Positions 1-6,793 of a DNA stretch of 15,159 bases are shown piece by piece (the first letter of the stretch is position 1; every line of letters starts with the position of its first letter). A program made the translations under genes and the position numbers. A model generated the notes under the pieces. It searched no databases. It saw only the letters and a program-made list of their open reading frames with translations, and was not told the origin of the DNA. Source of the stretch: CAINEC01 sp046303115 (GTDB lineage: Bacteria > Bacteroidota > Bacteroidia > AKYH767-A > OLB10); contig JBKCGZ010000051.1 in the NCBI GenBank assembly GCA_046303115.1, positions 1-15,159 of the forward strand. Reading direction: 5' to 3'.

Positions 1-1
1 C

Positions 2-517
2 GAGCGCAGAAAGCAATTAATGGAATGTGTTCCCAACGACGGACATCTTGCCATTGCCGAATTAGAGAAGGTGCATAACGTTAATGTCATTACTCAAAAT
101 GTGGATGACCTACACGAACGAGCAGGATCTACGAATGTAATTCATTTGCATGGTGAGTTAATGAAAGTTCGTAGCACGGTACATCCTGAACTAATTTATA
201 CATTACAAGATTGGGAATTAAAATGGGGCGACCATTGCGAAAAAGGTTTTCAATTACGTCCGCATATTGTTTGGTTCGGAGAACAAGTTCCAATGATGGA
301 CAAAGCAATCGAAATAGTTGAACAAGCAGATGTTTTTTTAGTTGTTGGAACATCTTTACAAGTATATCCTGCAGCTGGACTCGTACACTACGCAAATAAA
401 GCAACACAAAAATTTTTAATCGACCCAAAATCAGAATTACCCTACGGAGCAAACGATTTTACGCTCATACGTTTTACGGCTACGGATGGCGTTAGGAAGG
501 TGTTGGAAGGGATATGA
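2..517 (+). CDS. cobB: Sir2-family NAD-dependent protein deacylase (CobB-like), 5' truncated
   Basis: This is the C-terminal part of a sirtuin, which removes acyl groups from lysines using NAD in the cytoplasm. The frame is open from base 2 and begins ERRKQL, matching the ARRRQL segment of E. coli CobB, so the true start lies outside the window. Visible motifs are QNVDDLHERAGS (NAD binding), HLHGEL with the catalytic His, HIVWFGEQVP, and GTSLQVYPAAGL near the C-terminus. The first Arg of ERR aligns with the Arg of the Tyr-x-x-Arg motif that marks class III desuccinylases; the Tyr itself would be just off the edge. Between HGEL and HIVWFGE there is only one Cys (in DHCEKGF), so the usual four-Cys zinc site is absent. 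The ATG at base 20 lies inside the domain and is not the start. A hairpin follows the TGA stop. Family call is firm; acyl specificity is inferred. Confidence 0.93.
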   Translation, partial: ERRKQLMECVPNDGHLAIAELEKVHNVNVITQNVDDLHERAGSTNVIHLHGELMKVRSTVHPELIYTLQDWELKWGDHCEKGFQLRPHIVWFGEQVPMMDKAIEIVEQADVFLVVGTSLQVYPAAGLVHYANKATQKFLIDPKSELPYGANDFTLIRFTATDGVRKVLEGI

Positions 518-526
518 TTGGTTTTA

Positions 527-567
527 CAGGGATGGCTTTAAATCCATCCCTGCAAATTGATTTTTTT
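527..567 (+). terminator. Hairpin terminator after the sirtuin gene
   Basis: Bases 527-535 (CAGGGATGG) pair perfectly with 544-552 (CCATCCCTG) around an 8-base loop. A T-run at 560-567 follows after seven bases. It lies 10 bases past the sirtuin stop. The gap between stem and T-run is longer than ideal, so termination may be partial. The stem can also form in the opposite transcript. Confidence 0.65.
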
Positions 568-590
568 ATTTATAAAAATATTTCCCTAAT

Positions 591-614
591 AGCGACAGGA
601 TTAATCCCGCCGCT
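591..614 (-). terminator. Possible terminator hairpin at the end of the ccm operon
   Basis: Read on the minus strand, AGCGGCGGGA pairs with TCCTGTCGCT around a TTAA loop, a 10-bp stem that includes two G-U pairs. In the plus-strand RNA the same positions would be A-C mismatches, so the structure favours the minus transcript. It begins 33 bases after the stop of the DUF2520 gene. The downstream stretch is only moderately U-rich, so it may be a weak terminator or a 3'-end stabilising hairpin. Confidence 0.45.
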
Positions 615-647
615 TTAAGGTTTAAACCATCATCTGACAACGAATAC

Positions 648-1412
648 CTATTTTTGATTTTTGATAATATACTCCGTCATCACCTTATAAACCTCCAATG
701 TTTTCTTGTCCTTCTTCAATAATTGAAGGTGCTCTTGAATAATCTTTTGATCGTTGCGGCGTGCTGGACCTGTTTGTACGTCTTTGGGTGCGTGACTATG
801 AACTTTAAAAGTGGTTTGATCAATAAGCGGTAAAAGATATTCCCACTTTAAATTTTTCTTTTGTAAGTGCGTATGCGCAATCGTGTAACATGCATTCACA
901 AAATTATTCACGAATACAGCAGCTAAATGTAATTCCTTGCGCTGCTCACTGCTCAATACATACGACTTTTTAGAAAGTCGTTTTGCAAGTTGTAATAGTT
1001 TTTTTTCTGTTGCTGCATTACTACCTTCCACAAATACCGGAATATTATTCCAATCAACCTTTGCTTTTGCACTAAACGTTTGCAATGGATAAAGTACTCC
1101 ATTGTTTCTTTGGTGCTTGTTTAGATCGCTTATAGGCGCAGTTCCGGAAGTGTGACAAACAATACCCGAAAAATTTTTAAAGTGCGGTATAATCGTTCTA
1201 ATGCTACTGTCGGAAACGCAAAGTAAAATCAGGTCAACGTTTAAGTTTAAATCGTTGAGCGTAGGTGCGAAGGCAATTTTATGTTTTCTGGAAAGTGATT
1301 TTGCGGTTATCGCATTGCGAGAAAAGATTTGCTGAACCTTAATTCCTTTTTCGAGTAAACGAGGAATTAAATGAGAAGCGAGATTGCCCGATCCAACAAT
1401 ACTTACATTCAT
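648..1412 (-). CDS. Rossmann-like and DUF2520 domain-containing protein
   Basis: A 254-residue cytoplasmic protein. The N-terminus has a dinucleotide-binding Rossmann fold with GSGNLA at residues 7-12 followed by HLIPRLLEKG, like F420/NADP oxidoreductases and pyrroline-5-carboxylate reductases. From about residue 125 the helical DUF2520 domain follows, with AAVFVNNFVN and QTGPARRND as its recognisable conserved blocks. The family is widespread in Bacteroidota and annotated as a predicted short-chain or 6-phosphogluconate-like dehydrogenase, but I know of no proven substrate. The ATG overlaps the TGA of ccmF by four bases (ATGA), so it is the last gene of the ccm operon and probably translationally coupled. 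That position may reflect co-expression only and does not by itself show a role in cytochrome maturation. Confidence 0.9.
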   Translation of the reverse strand: MNVSIVGSGNLASHLIPRLLEKGIKVQQIFSRNAITAKSLSRKHKIAFAPTLNDLNLNVDLILLCVSDSSIRTIIPHFKNFSGIVCHTSGTAPISDLNKHQRNNGVLYPLQTFSAKAKVDWNNIPVFVEGSNAATEKKLLQLAKRLSKKSYVLSSEQRKELHLAAVFVNNFVNACYTIAHTHLQKKNLKWEYLLPLIDQTTFKVHSHAPKDVQTGPARRNDQKIIQEHLQLLKKDKKTLEVYKVMTEYIIKNQK

Positions 1413-3832
1413 GCCTCGCGCTTTAAATCAGAAATTTGTTTTCGTATAGCAATCCATGTCCCAACGAACATTAAGATACATCCAATCCACAGAATATTAA
1501 TTCCGGGGAAGATTAAAGCTTTCATAATAATGAAATCACGACTGTTGCTTTTCTTCTCCGATAAACTAACTTCAAATTTGTTTGCTTGTGTATCAATAGA
1601 AGTAAAGTCAAACTTTAATCCCAGCTTTTCAATCTCCGCAGGCACTGTTATTTTTTCATTTCCACGAATGATAAATAAAGGCTCAATGAAATAATCTTTT
1701 TTGTTGATGTCTGTTACCTTTAACTTTAGACCTAATGCAATATCATTTTCGTTTAACGCATTTGCTTTTTTATCAACTGCTTTATCAATTTCAAGAAGTA
1801 CAAATAAACTGTTGCTAACTACAATCGTATCTCCAACCGCTAATAAATGTTTCTTAGGCTCTTTGTATCCTTTTTCATCTACCTGATTTTTGTTTTCCAT
1901 CTCGGCATACGTAACGTGTGTGTAGATGTCTTTTTCTATAAAATGTCGAGTGGCAGGCTCACTTACATTTCCCATTCGCTCATTCAATTGAATAAATGGC
2001 TTCAAAGAAAATTCTTTCGTAAAGCCACCGGCGTTATGATTGGCTTTTAAATACTCTACTTCGTAGTATTGATGTATTCCTTCTTTCTCTTTTCCTTTAT
2101 AAGTTACATAGTATTCTCCCATCGCAAGAGTATCACCTTGATATAAAAGAATGTTTTCTTTATTCGGAAAGTCTTTTCCTAAATCAACATTCAATCTGTT
2201 CTCACTGATAATTTCTTTTTTAGCGTTGGATACTAAAGCTCCTAATAAAATCAAACCTATTCCAACATGCGCAACGCTACCTCCTGAAAAATTAAACTTC
2301 CCTTTTAGTACGCGAATTAAATAATCAAGATTAGCTAATATCGCCCACAACGATGTCATGAAAAGAATAATGTGTTGTATTCTTGCAAATCCTACGCTAA
2401 TTTGAAATACAATAGTTACAACAAGTGCAATGATAAAAGATAACGCAAGTTTTTTTGCAACCGATTTCCAATCCGATTGTTTCCATTTAAAAAACTGACT
2501 AACAGCAATGAGTAATGCAATAATTGCTGCTAATGGTGTTTGCCATGAATTGTAAAAATCGATAGCATCTACTGGCGGTGCCATCTTTAATCCGAAGACT
2601 TTATTAATAACTGGAATGGATGTAGTGAAAGTTATTTGTATCGCTGAAATTAATAACACTAACATTCCCATAAATACCCAAAACTCACGACTACTCAAGG
2701 CTTCATCTTCTGTAGGATTACTAATTGCTTTTCGATGCACAATTAATAATACGATGGTCAGCACAATGAAAAATAGCATGTATAAAAGTAACTGACCTGT
2801 CATTCCTAAATTCGTAAAGGCATGTACCGATGTCTCTCCTAATATTCCACTGCGAGTTAAAAACGTGGAGTATAGTATTAGAATGAACGATGCTGCCAAT
2901 AACATTACAGCAGTAAATAATGATGTTCCATTCTTTTTGTAAATTAACATCACATGCGCACCACCAACTAACGTTAACCAAGGTACGAGCGATGCATTTT
3001 CAACAGGGTCCCATGCCCAGAAGCCTCCAAAGCTTAATGCTTCGTAAGCCCATGCACCACCCATTAAAATTCCTATTCCTAATATTGCAATTCCGAAGAA
3101 GGTCCACGGCAATGCAGGCTTTACCCACTCACGATACTGACGAGTAACTAATCCACCCATCGCAAAAGCAAAAGGAATTGCAGTGGCAGCAAATCCTAAA
3201 AACAAAGTAGGAGGGTGAATGACCATCCAATAGTTTTGTAATAACGGATTCAATCCACGACCATCTTTCAACTTTGCCAAATAATCAGGCATGTGAATGA
3301 AAGGCAGATTGGCAAAATCAGGATGATTACGAAGTAAGATAAAAGGGTTAGATCCAATTTTAATATCACCAAATTGCAATCCCAATAACATCGAAGCTAA
3401 AAACACCTGGATCATCATAATGAACATCATGGTTGGTGCTTCCCATTTTTTTCCTTTCCAAACTAACAAGATAGATAATACTACATGCCATACTGTCCAA
3501 ATTAGAAAACTTCCTTCTTGTCCTTCCCACAAACAAGCCCACATATATTTTTCTGGCAACGTTGTACTTGAATGTTGCCACACATAATAGTATTCAAAAT
3601 AATGCGATTGAATTAAATAAAACAACAAAGAAATAATTCCGAATACGCTGCAAGCGTGAATGAAAAAACTAAAGCGAGCTAATTTATTCCAGGATAATGA
3701 TTCTTCTTCTTTGCGGTATACTTGAAAAGCATACGACAACATAGCAACAATGGAAGCCGTAAATGATAAAACAACAAACGCGTTCCCGATTTTTCCGAAC
3801 ATTAAATGTTCGTTTAAGTACTGTATTCCCAT
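1409..3832 (-). CDS. ccmF: Cytochrome c haem lyase CcmF (CcsA/CcmF family)
   Basis: CcmF is the membrane haem lyase that joins haem from CcmE to the CxxCH motif of apocytochrome c on the periplasmic side. The protein has 807 residues, somewhat longer than the roughly 650 of proteobacterial CcmF. Visible blocks are CLWEGQEGSFLIW (about 101-112), NYWMVIHPPTLFLGF (about 200-214) with the conserved His-Pro-Pro, and the haem-handling WWD-type motif GGFWAWDPVENASLVPW (about 269-285). The N-terminal part is a series of membrane segments. Residues about 550-765 form a large hydrophilic, presumably periplasmic, domain, followed by a last membrane helix (ILWIGCILMFVGTWIAI) and a short basic tail. I chose the ATG at 3832; a TTG one codon upstream is possible but less likely. 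ccmE lies 15 bases upstream, and the 3' end overlaps the DUF2520 gene by four bases. Confidence 0.93.
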   Translation of the reverse strand: MGIQYLNEHLMFGKIGNAFVVLSFTASIVAMLSYAFQVYRKEEESLSWNKLARFSFFIHACSVFGIISLLFYLIQSHYFEYYYVWQHSSTTLPEKYMWACLWEGQEGSFLIWTVWHVVLSILLVWKGKKWEAPTMMFIMMIQVFLASMLLGLQFGDIKIGSNPFILLRNHPDFANLPFIHMPDYLAKLKDGRGLNPLLQNYWMVIHPPTLFLGFAATAIPFAFAMGGLVTRQYREWVKPALPWTFFGIAILGIGILMGGAWAYEALSFGGFWAWDPVENASLVPWLTLVGGAHVMLIYKKNGTSLFTAVMLLAASFILILYSTFLTRSGILGETSVHAFTNLGMTGQLLLYMLFFIVLTIVLLIVHRKAISNPTEDEALSSREFWVFMGMLVLLISAIQITFTTSIPVINKVFGLKMAPPVDAIDFYNSWQTPLAAIIALLIAVSQFFKWKQSDWKSVAKKLALSFIIALVVTIVFQISVGFARIQHIILFMTSLWAILANLDYLIRVLKGKFNFSGGSVAHVGIGLILLGALVSNAKKEIISENRLNVDLGKDFPNKENILLYQGDTLAMGEYYVTYKGKEKEGIHQYYEVEYLKANHNAGGFTKEFSLKPFIQLNERMGNVSEPATRHFIEKDIYTHVTYAEMENKNQVDEKGYKEPKKHLLAVGDTIVVSNSLFVLLEIDKAVDKKANALNENDIALGLKLKVTDINKKDYFIEPLFIIRGNEKITVPAEIEKLGLKFDFTSIDTQANKFEVSLSEKKSNSRDFIIMKALIFPGINILWIGCILMFVGTWIAIRKQISDLKREA

Positions 3833-3847
3833 CAATGTTATCTTATA

Positions 3848-4267
3848 TTATTGCGGTCTTTGCGAACCATTACTCCATTCTCCACCTTCTTCTTCTCCTG
3901 TTTTATTGTACTTCGAAGGACATTTCATCAATACTTGTGATGCAATAAAATCTCCTCCTTTCATTTTACCAACAACTACAATTCGTTCAGCCTTTTCAAA
4001 GTCTTGCGGCTTTGTTCCGTTGTATAAAACTTTCTTTTCTGTTCCGATGGTATCTGTCATGAAAAAGCCAAATACGTTCGCATCTTTCTCCGGATTATAA
4101 ATAAAGTCTTTATCTAAATTAACTTTACCAATCACATGATAAGTGCGGTCAGGATTTTCACTCGCTGTTTGAAAGCTTACATAGGTCCCTGATTCACTTA
4201 CAGTGCTTATAATCACACCGAGTAAAATAGCAATCAGAACAATTAAAGCTATGTGTATTTTTTTCAT
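3848..4267 (-). CDS. ccmE: Cytochrome c maturation protein CcmE, Cys-type haem chaperone
   Basis: CcmE binds haem covalently in the periplasm and passes it to CcmF. The 139-residue protein has one N-terminal membrane anchor (residues about 5-22), then a beta-rich domain with the family features YHVIGKVN (43-50), the VLYNGTKPQDF block (80-90) and VVVGKM (97-102). The haem-binding site reads LMKCPSKY, with Cys116 and Tyr120. Classical CcmE has His at the first position (HxxxY); the CxxxY form is known from archaea and some sulfate reducers (system I*). A flexible Glu/Gly-rich tail of about 18 residues follows. The ATG at 4267 is followed by a typical Lys-Lys-hydrophobic start. It sits 24 bases after ccmD and 15 before ccmF. 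Confidence 0.92.
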   Translation of the reverse strand: MKKIHIALIVLIAILLGVIISTVSESGTYVSFQTASENPDRTYHVIGKVNLDKDFIYNPEKDANVFGFFMTDTIGTEKKVLYNGTKPQDFEKAERIVVVGKMKGGDFIASQVLMKCPSKYNKTGEEEGGEWSNGSQRPQ

Positions 4268-4291
4268 TTCGATTGTTGAATCAAAAGTGTT

Positions 4292-4513
4292 TTATTTCTG
4301 ATTTATTTTTTCTTCGAGCTTTGTCACTTTTCTATCAATCATAATAACATATACTGAAAGAATTGTGATAACGATTGCTGCAACGATAGCCACCACATAA
4401 ATTTTTCCATTCGCTCTTAATGCATCCGCCATTTCAACCTGGTTAGCATCTTGAGCATGCGCTGAAACTAATACAAACAGAAACAGAAGGGAAAGAATAA
4501 TTGTTTTTTTCAT
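4292..4513 (-). CDS. ccmD: CcmD family small membrane protein
   Basis: A 73-residue protein placed between ccmC and ccmE, exactly where ccmD belongs. Residues 1-20 form a signal-peptide-like hydrophobic segment ending in SAHAQ, so the mature protein may be only about 53 residues. The block ADALRANGKIYVV is followed by one membrane helix (about 38-58) and a charged tail, DRKVTKLEEKINQK. CcmD in other bacteria helps release holo-CcmE from the CcmABC complex and is a very small one-helix protein. The N-terminal signal segment differs from the shorter proteobacterial form. The ATG is two bases after the ccmC stop. The family assignment rests on the helix, tail and position, because the sequence is too short for strong homology. 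Confidence 0.82.
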   Translation of the reverse strand: MKKTIILSLLFLFVLVSAHAQDANQVEMADALRANGKIYVVAIVAAIVITILSVYVIMIDRKVTKLEEKINQK

Positions 4514-4515
4514 AA

Positions 4516-5205
4516 TTAATTTTCTTCAGTGATTTCTTTTATTCTTCGGATACGAACTTTTAAACTCATGAGCCATGTTCCTAATAAACACCATCCAATA
4601 ACAGCCGGATAAAATACCATGCGCATATCAGAATCAAGATCGTACTTGTTAAAACCAGGATTTCCACCTTTGCCTGGATGAAGCGAGTTGTACATTTTAG
4701 GAATTACCATGATGAATACAAACATCATCACAAAGGCAAAAATTGCATAGACGCCAGCTATTTTCGCTTTCTTGTTTTCATCAGGAATTGCATTTCTAAG
4801 AATGAAATAAGCTGCATACATTAAAATTGTGGCAGCAGTTCCGTTTAATTGCGGATCATTTGTCCAAGGAGCTCCCCACGTATAATTCGCCCAAACCATT
4901 CCTGTAATTAATCCAGCTGCAGAGAATACCATTGCCATTTTGCCTGATTCTTCCGCAACTAAATCATCATACTTATTTAAACTACTTAAATACTTGATAG
5001 AATAAATTGCATTAATGAGCATCATTAACATCATAGCCATCCACATGGTAACATGGAAATACAGATTTCTTATGGTCTCATGCAAGACAACCATCGCTGG
5101 AACGTTGCCAATAAATCCATAATAACAAGTATAAACCAAGCATATGATGGCAATGATTTTCCACCACCATGCACGTGCAATTTTATTTTTATTAAACGAG
5201 TCCAT
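4516..5205 (-). CDS. ccmC: Haem exporter/handling protein CcmC (CcsA family)
   Basis: CcmC is the inner-membrane protein that loads haem onto CcmE. With the chosen start it has 229 residues and six hydrophobic segments. Conserved features are ETIRNLYFHVTMW (43-55) with the first haem-ligand His at 51, the Trp-rich periplasmic loop WGAPWTNDPQLNG (110-122), and SLHPGKG with the second His at 176. The Trp-rich motif is looser than the proteobacterial WGxxWxWDxRLT: Trp110, Gly111, Trp114 and Asp117 remain but the central WD is lost. I chose ATG at 5205, which follows the ccmB TAA by one base (TAA-A-ATG). A GTG at 5214 would add three residues and overlap ccmB. The first hydrophilic segment, MDSFNKNKIARAWWWKI, suits a membrane-protein N-terminus. 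Confidence 0.93.
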   Translation of the reverse strand: MDSFNKNKIARAWWWKIIAIICLVYTCYYGFIGNVPAMVVLHETIRNLYFHVTMWMAMMLMMLINAIYSIKYLSSLNKYDDLVAEESGKMAMVFSAAGLITGMVWANYTWGAPWTNDPQLNGTAATILMYAAYFILRNAIPDENKKAKIAGVYAIFAFVMMFVFIMVIPKMYNSLHPGKGGNPGFNKYDLDSDMRMVFYPAVIGWCLLGTWLMSLKVRIRRIKEITEEN

Positions 5206-5206
5206 T

Positions 5207-5869
5207 TTATTCACGCCAAAGATAAGGAAACAGCAAGTAGGATAGGAGTACGGTAATTAAATTTAAACTGATTAGTACAATGAACAATTGTTGATTGACC
5301 ATCCAATCGAAACCGTTAATCGCATTCATCGAACATTGGATAATTATACTCAAGAGAGGAAAAAGTAAAGGGAATCCTAAAATAGCGAGTAAGGCCGCAT
5401 TATTATTTGCTTTGGAAACAATTCCTGCTACCATGGTTAGTACAGTAGATAATCCAATAGAGCCGAGTAAAATGCTTAATAGGTACTGGCATAGTTGATC
5501 AATTTCAATTGGAAATACAATCTGAAAAATAAAAAAGTTAATCAGCGATAATCCACTAAGCAACATAAGATTGTAGATAATCTTTGCTATTATAAGTTGC
5601 TTTGGAGAAAGCATGCTATAATAAAAAAGCTGAAGTCCTTTAGAGTCTTGTAAAAAGCTTTTAGCAATCGCATTTGTTGATGCAAATAGCATAATCAGCC
5701 AAAACAAGGAATTCCATGTGGTTAAATCGATAGTTTGTTGAAATGCTAAATATGTCACGAAAATACTTGCAAGCGAATAAATGAGCAGGGCAGTAATGGA
5801 CTGTTTATTTTTCCATTCAAGCCTTGCTTCTAAAAGCACTAATTGAACAACTTTATTCGTAAATGACAT
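5207..5869 (-). CDS. ccmB: Haem exporter membrane subunit CcmB
   Basis: CcmB is the membrane partner of the ATPase CcmA in the CcmABC complex that releases haem-loaded CcmE. The 220-residue protein has six hydrophobic segments and starts with a short amphipathic stretch, VVQLVLLEARLEWKNKQS, typical of the family. Other family-like blocks are FWLIMLFASTNAIAKSFLQD (about 56-75) and the internal GSIGLSTVLTMVAGI. It is the first gene of the minus-strand operon and is followed by ccmC after one base. No ccmA is adjacent: the next gene upstream is the divergent bshB1. I saw no clear TAnnTTTG box directly upstream on the minus strand, so the operon promoter is unidentified. Confidence 0.92.
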   Translation of the reverse strand: MSFTNKVVQLVLLEARLEWKNKQSITALLIYSLASIFVTYLAFQQTIDLTTWNSLFWLIMLFASTNAIAKSFLQDSKGLQLFYYSMLSPKQLIIAKIIYNLMLLSGLSLINFFIFQIVFPIEIDQLCQYLLSILLGSIGLSTVLTMVAGIVSKANNNAALLAILGFPLLFPLLSIIIQCSMNAINGFDWMVNQQLFIVLISLNLITVLLSYLLFPYLWRE

Positions 5870-5943
5870 CTAAATGCAAAGGTGCTATTTAATTTAATAA
5901 TATTGTAAAAAAATAGACTTGAATAAGCGAAACTTTTAAGCAA

Positions 5944-5974
5944 TTGGGTTTGTTAAACTAGTCTAAATAATTTG
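5944..5974 (+). promoter_or_regulatory. Possible bshB1 promoter
   Basis: TTG at 5944-5946 is separated by 21 bases from TAATTTG at 5968-5974, which is one base short of the Bacteroidota -7 consensus TAnnTTTG. It lies 14 bases before the bshB1 ATG, leaving a very short leader. The match is imperfect and the region is AT-rich, so chance similarity is possible. Confidence 0.35.
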
Positions 5975-5988
5975 CTTAATTTTCAAAT

Positions 5989-6714
5989 ATGATAAAGCTT
6001 GATATCTTAGCCTTTGGAGCGCATCCTGACGACGTTGAGTTAGGTGCAGGAGGTACTATAGCCTTGGAAGTGGCCAACGGGAAAAAAGTTGGAATTATCG
6101 ACTTAACACGAGGGGAATTGGGGTCAAGAGGAAGCGCTGATATCCGAGATAATGAAGCAATTGAAAGTGCTCGAATTTTAGGTGTTGAAATGCGTCTGAA
6201 TCTGGGACTTAAAGATGGATTCTTTTTGGATAACGAGGTTAATCAGCTTGAAGTGATAAAGTGGATTCGTTATTTCAAGCCTGAGGTTGTTTTATGCAAT
6301 GTGGTAAGTGATCGTCATCCTGACCATGCAAAAGGAAGTAAACTGGTTTCTACTGCATGCTTCTTATCAGGATTAAGGAAGATTGAAACACATTACGAAG
6401 GAATAGAACAACAAGAGTGGAGACCAAAGGCCGTTTATCATTACATACAAGACCATTATCATAAGCCTGACTTTGTTGTTGACGTAGAAAAATTTGTTGA
6501 TCAAAAATTATCGGCAATTGGTGCTTTTAAGAGTCAGTTTTATACACTTGATCAGGATCAGAACGAACCGCAGACAATAATTTCTACCAAAGCATTTATG
6601 GACTTTGTAGAGGCTCGAGGACTTGATTTCGGTCGACCGATTAATTCTCGTTTTGGAGAAGGTTTTTTAATTGAAAGATCGATCGGCGTTGATTCATTAT
6701 TCAAAATTAAATAA
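5989..6714 (+). CDS. bshB1: Bacillithiol biosynthesis deacetylase BshB1
   Basis: This 241-residue PIG-L/LmbE-family zinc enzyme removes the acetyl group from N-acetylglucosaminyl-malate, the second step of bacillithiol synthesis, in the cytoplasm. The metal site is visible as AHPDDVE (residues 11-17, with His12 and Asp15) and DRHPDH (108-113, with His113 as the third ligand). Asp14 is the likely catalytic base. LTRGELGSRG (39-48) and the C-terminal segment RPINSRFGEGFLIER are typical of the BshB1 branch rather than mycothiol enzymes. Length is normal. It stands alone: divergent from the ccm operon and ended by the bidirectional hairpin at 6740-6774. The other bacillithiol genes (bshA, bshC) are not in the window. 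Confidence 0.95.
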   Translation: MIKLDILAFGAHPDDVELGAGGTIALEVANGKKVGIIDLTRGELGSRGSADIRDNEAIESARILGVEMRLNLGLKDGFFLDNEVNQLEVIKWIRYFKPEVVLCNVVSDRHPDHAKGSKLVSTACFLSGLRKIETHYEGIEQQEWRPKAVYHYIQDHYHKPDFVVDVEKFVDQKLSAIGAFKSQFYTLDQDQNEPQTIISTKAFMDFVEARGLDFGRPINSRFGEGFLIERSIGVDSLFKIK

Positions 6715-6739
6715 CTAGTTTTTTTAAAGTATTGCCAAT

Positions 6740-6774
6740 AAAAAACCCTGTAGTATTTAACTACAGGGTTTTTT
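6740..6774. terminator. Bidirectional intrinsic terminator between bshB1 and the T9SS gene
   Basis: Bases 6740-6753 pair perfectly with 6761-6774 around a 7-base loop; the GC-rich core is CCCTGTAG/CTACAGGG, flanked by A6 on one side and T6 on the other. It therefore works as an intrinsic terminator for both convergent genes. It lies 25 bases after the bshB1 stop and 19 bases after the stop of the minus-strand gene. Confidence 0.93.
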
Positions 6775-6793
6775 GATATTAGTAATATCCTAA

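Noticed and set aside
129..452. 107-codon open frame on the minus strand inside the sirtuin gene
   Set aside because: Antisense to a clearly recognised coding sequence, with no domain and no start signals; a shadow frame.
619..628. Perfect palindrome GGTTTAAACC
   Set aside because: Short and AT-rich, no repeat elsewhere that I saw and no known operator match; chance is sufficient.
2721..2981. Open frames in other phases within ccmF, including this one and 3366-3581
   Set aside because: They overlap a full-length conserved gene and their translations show no recognisable family.
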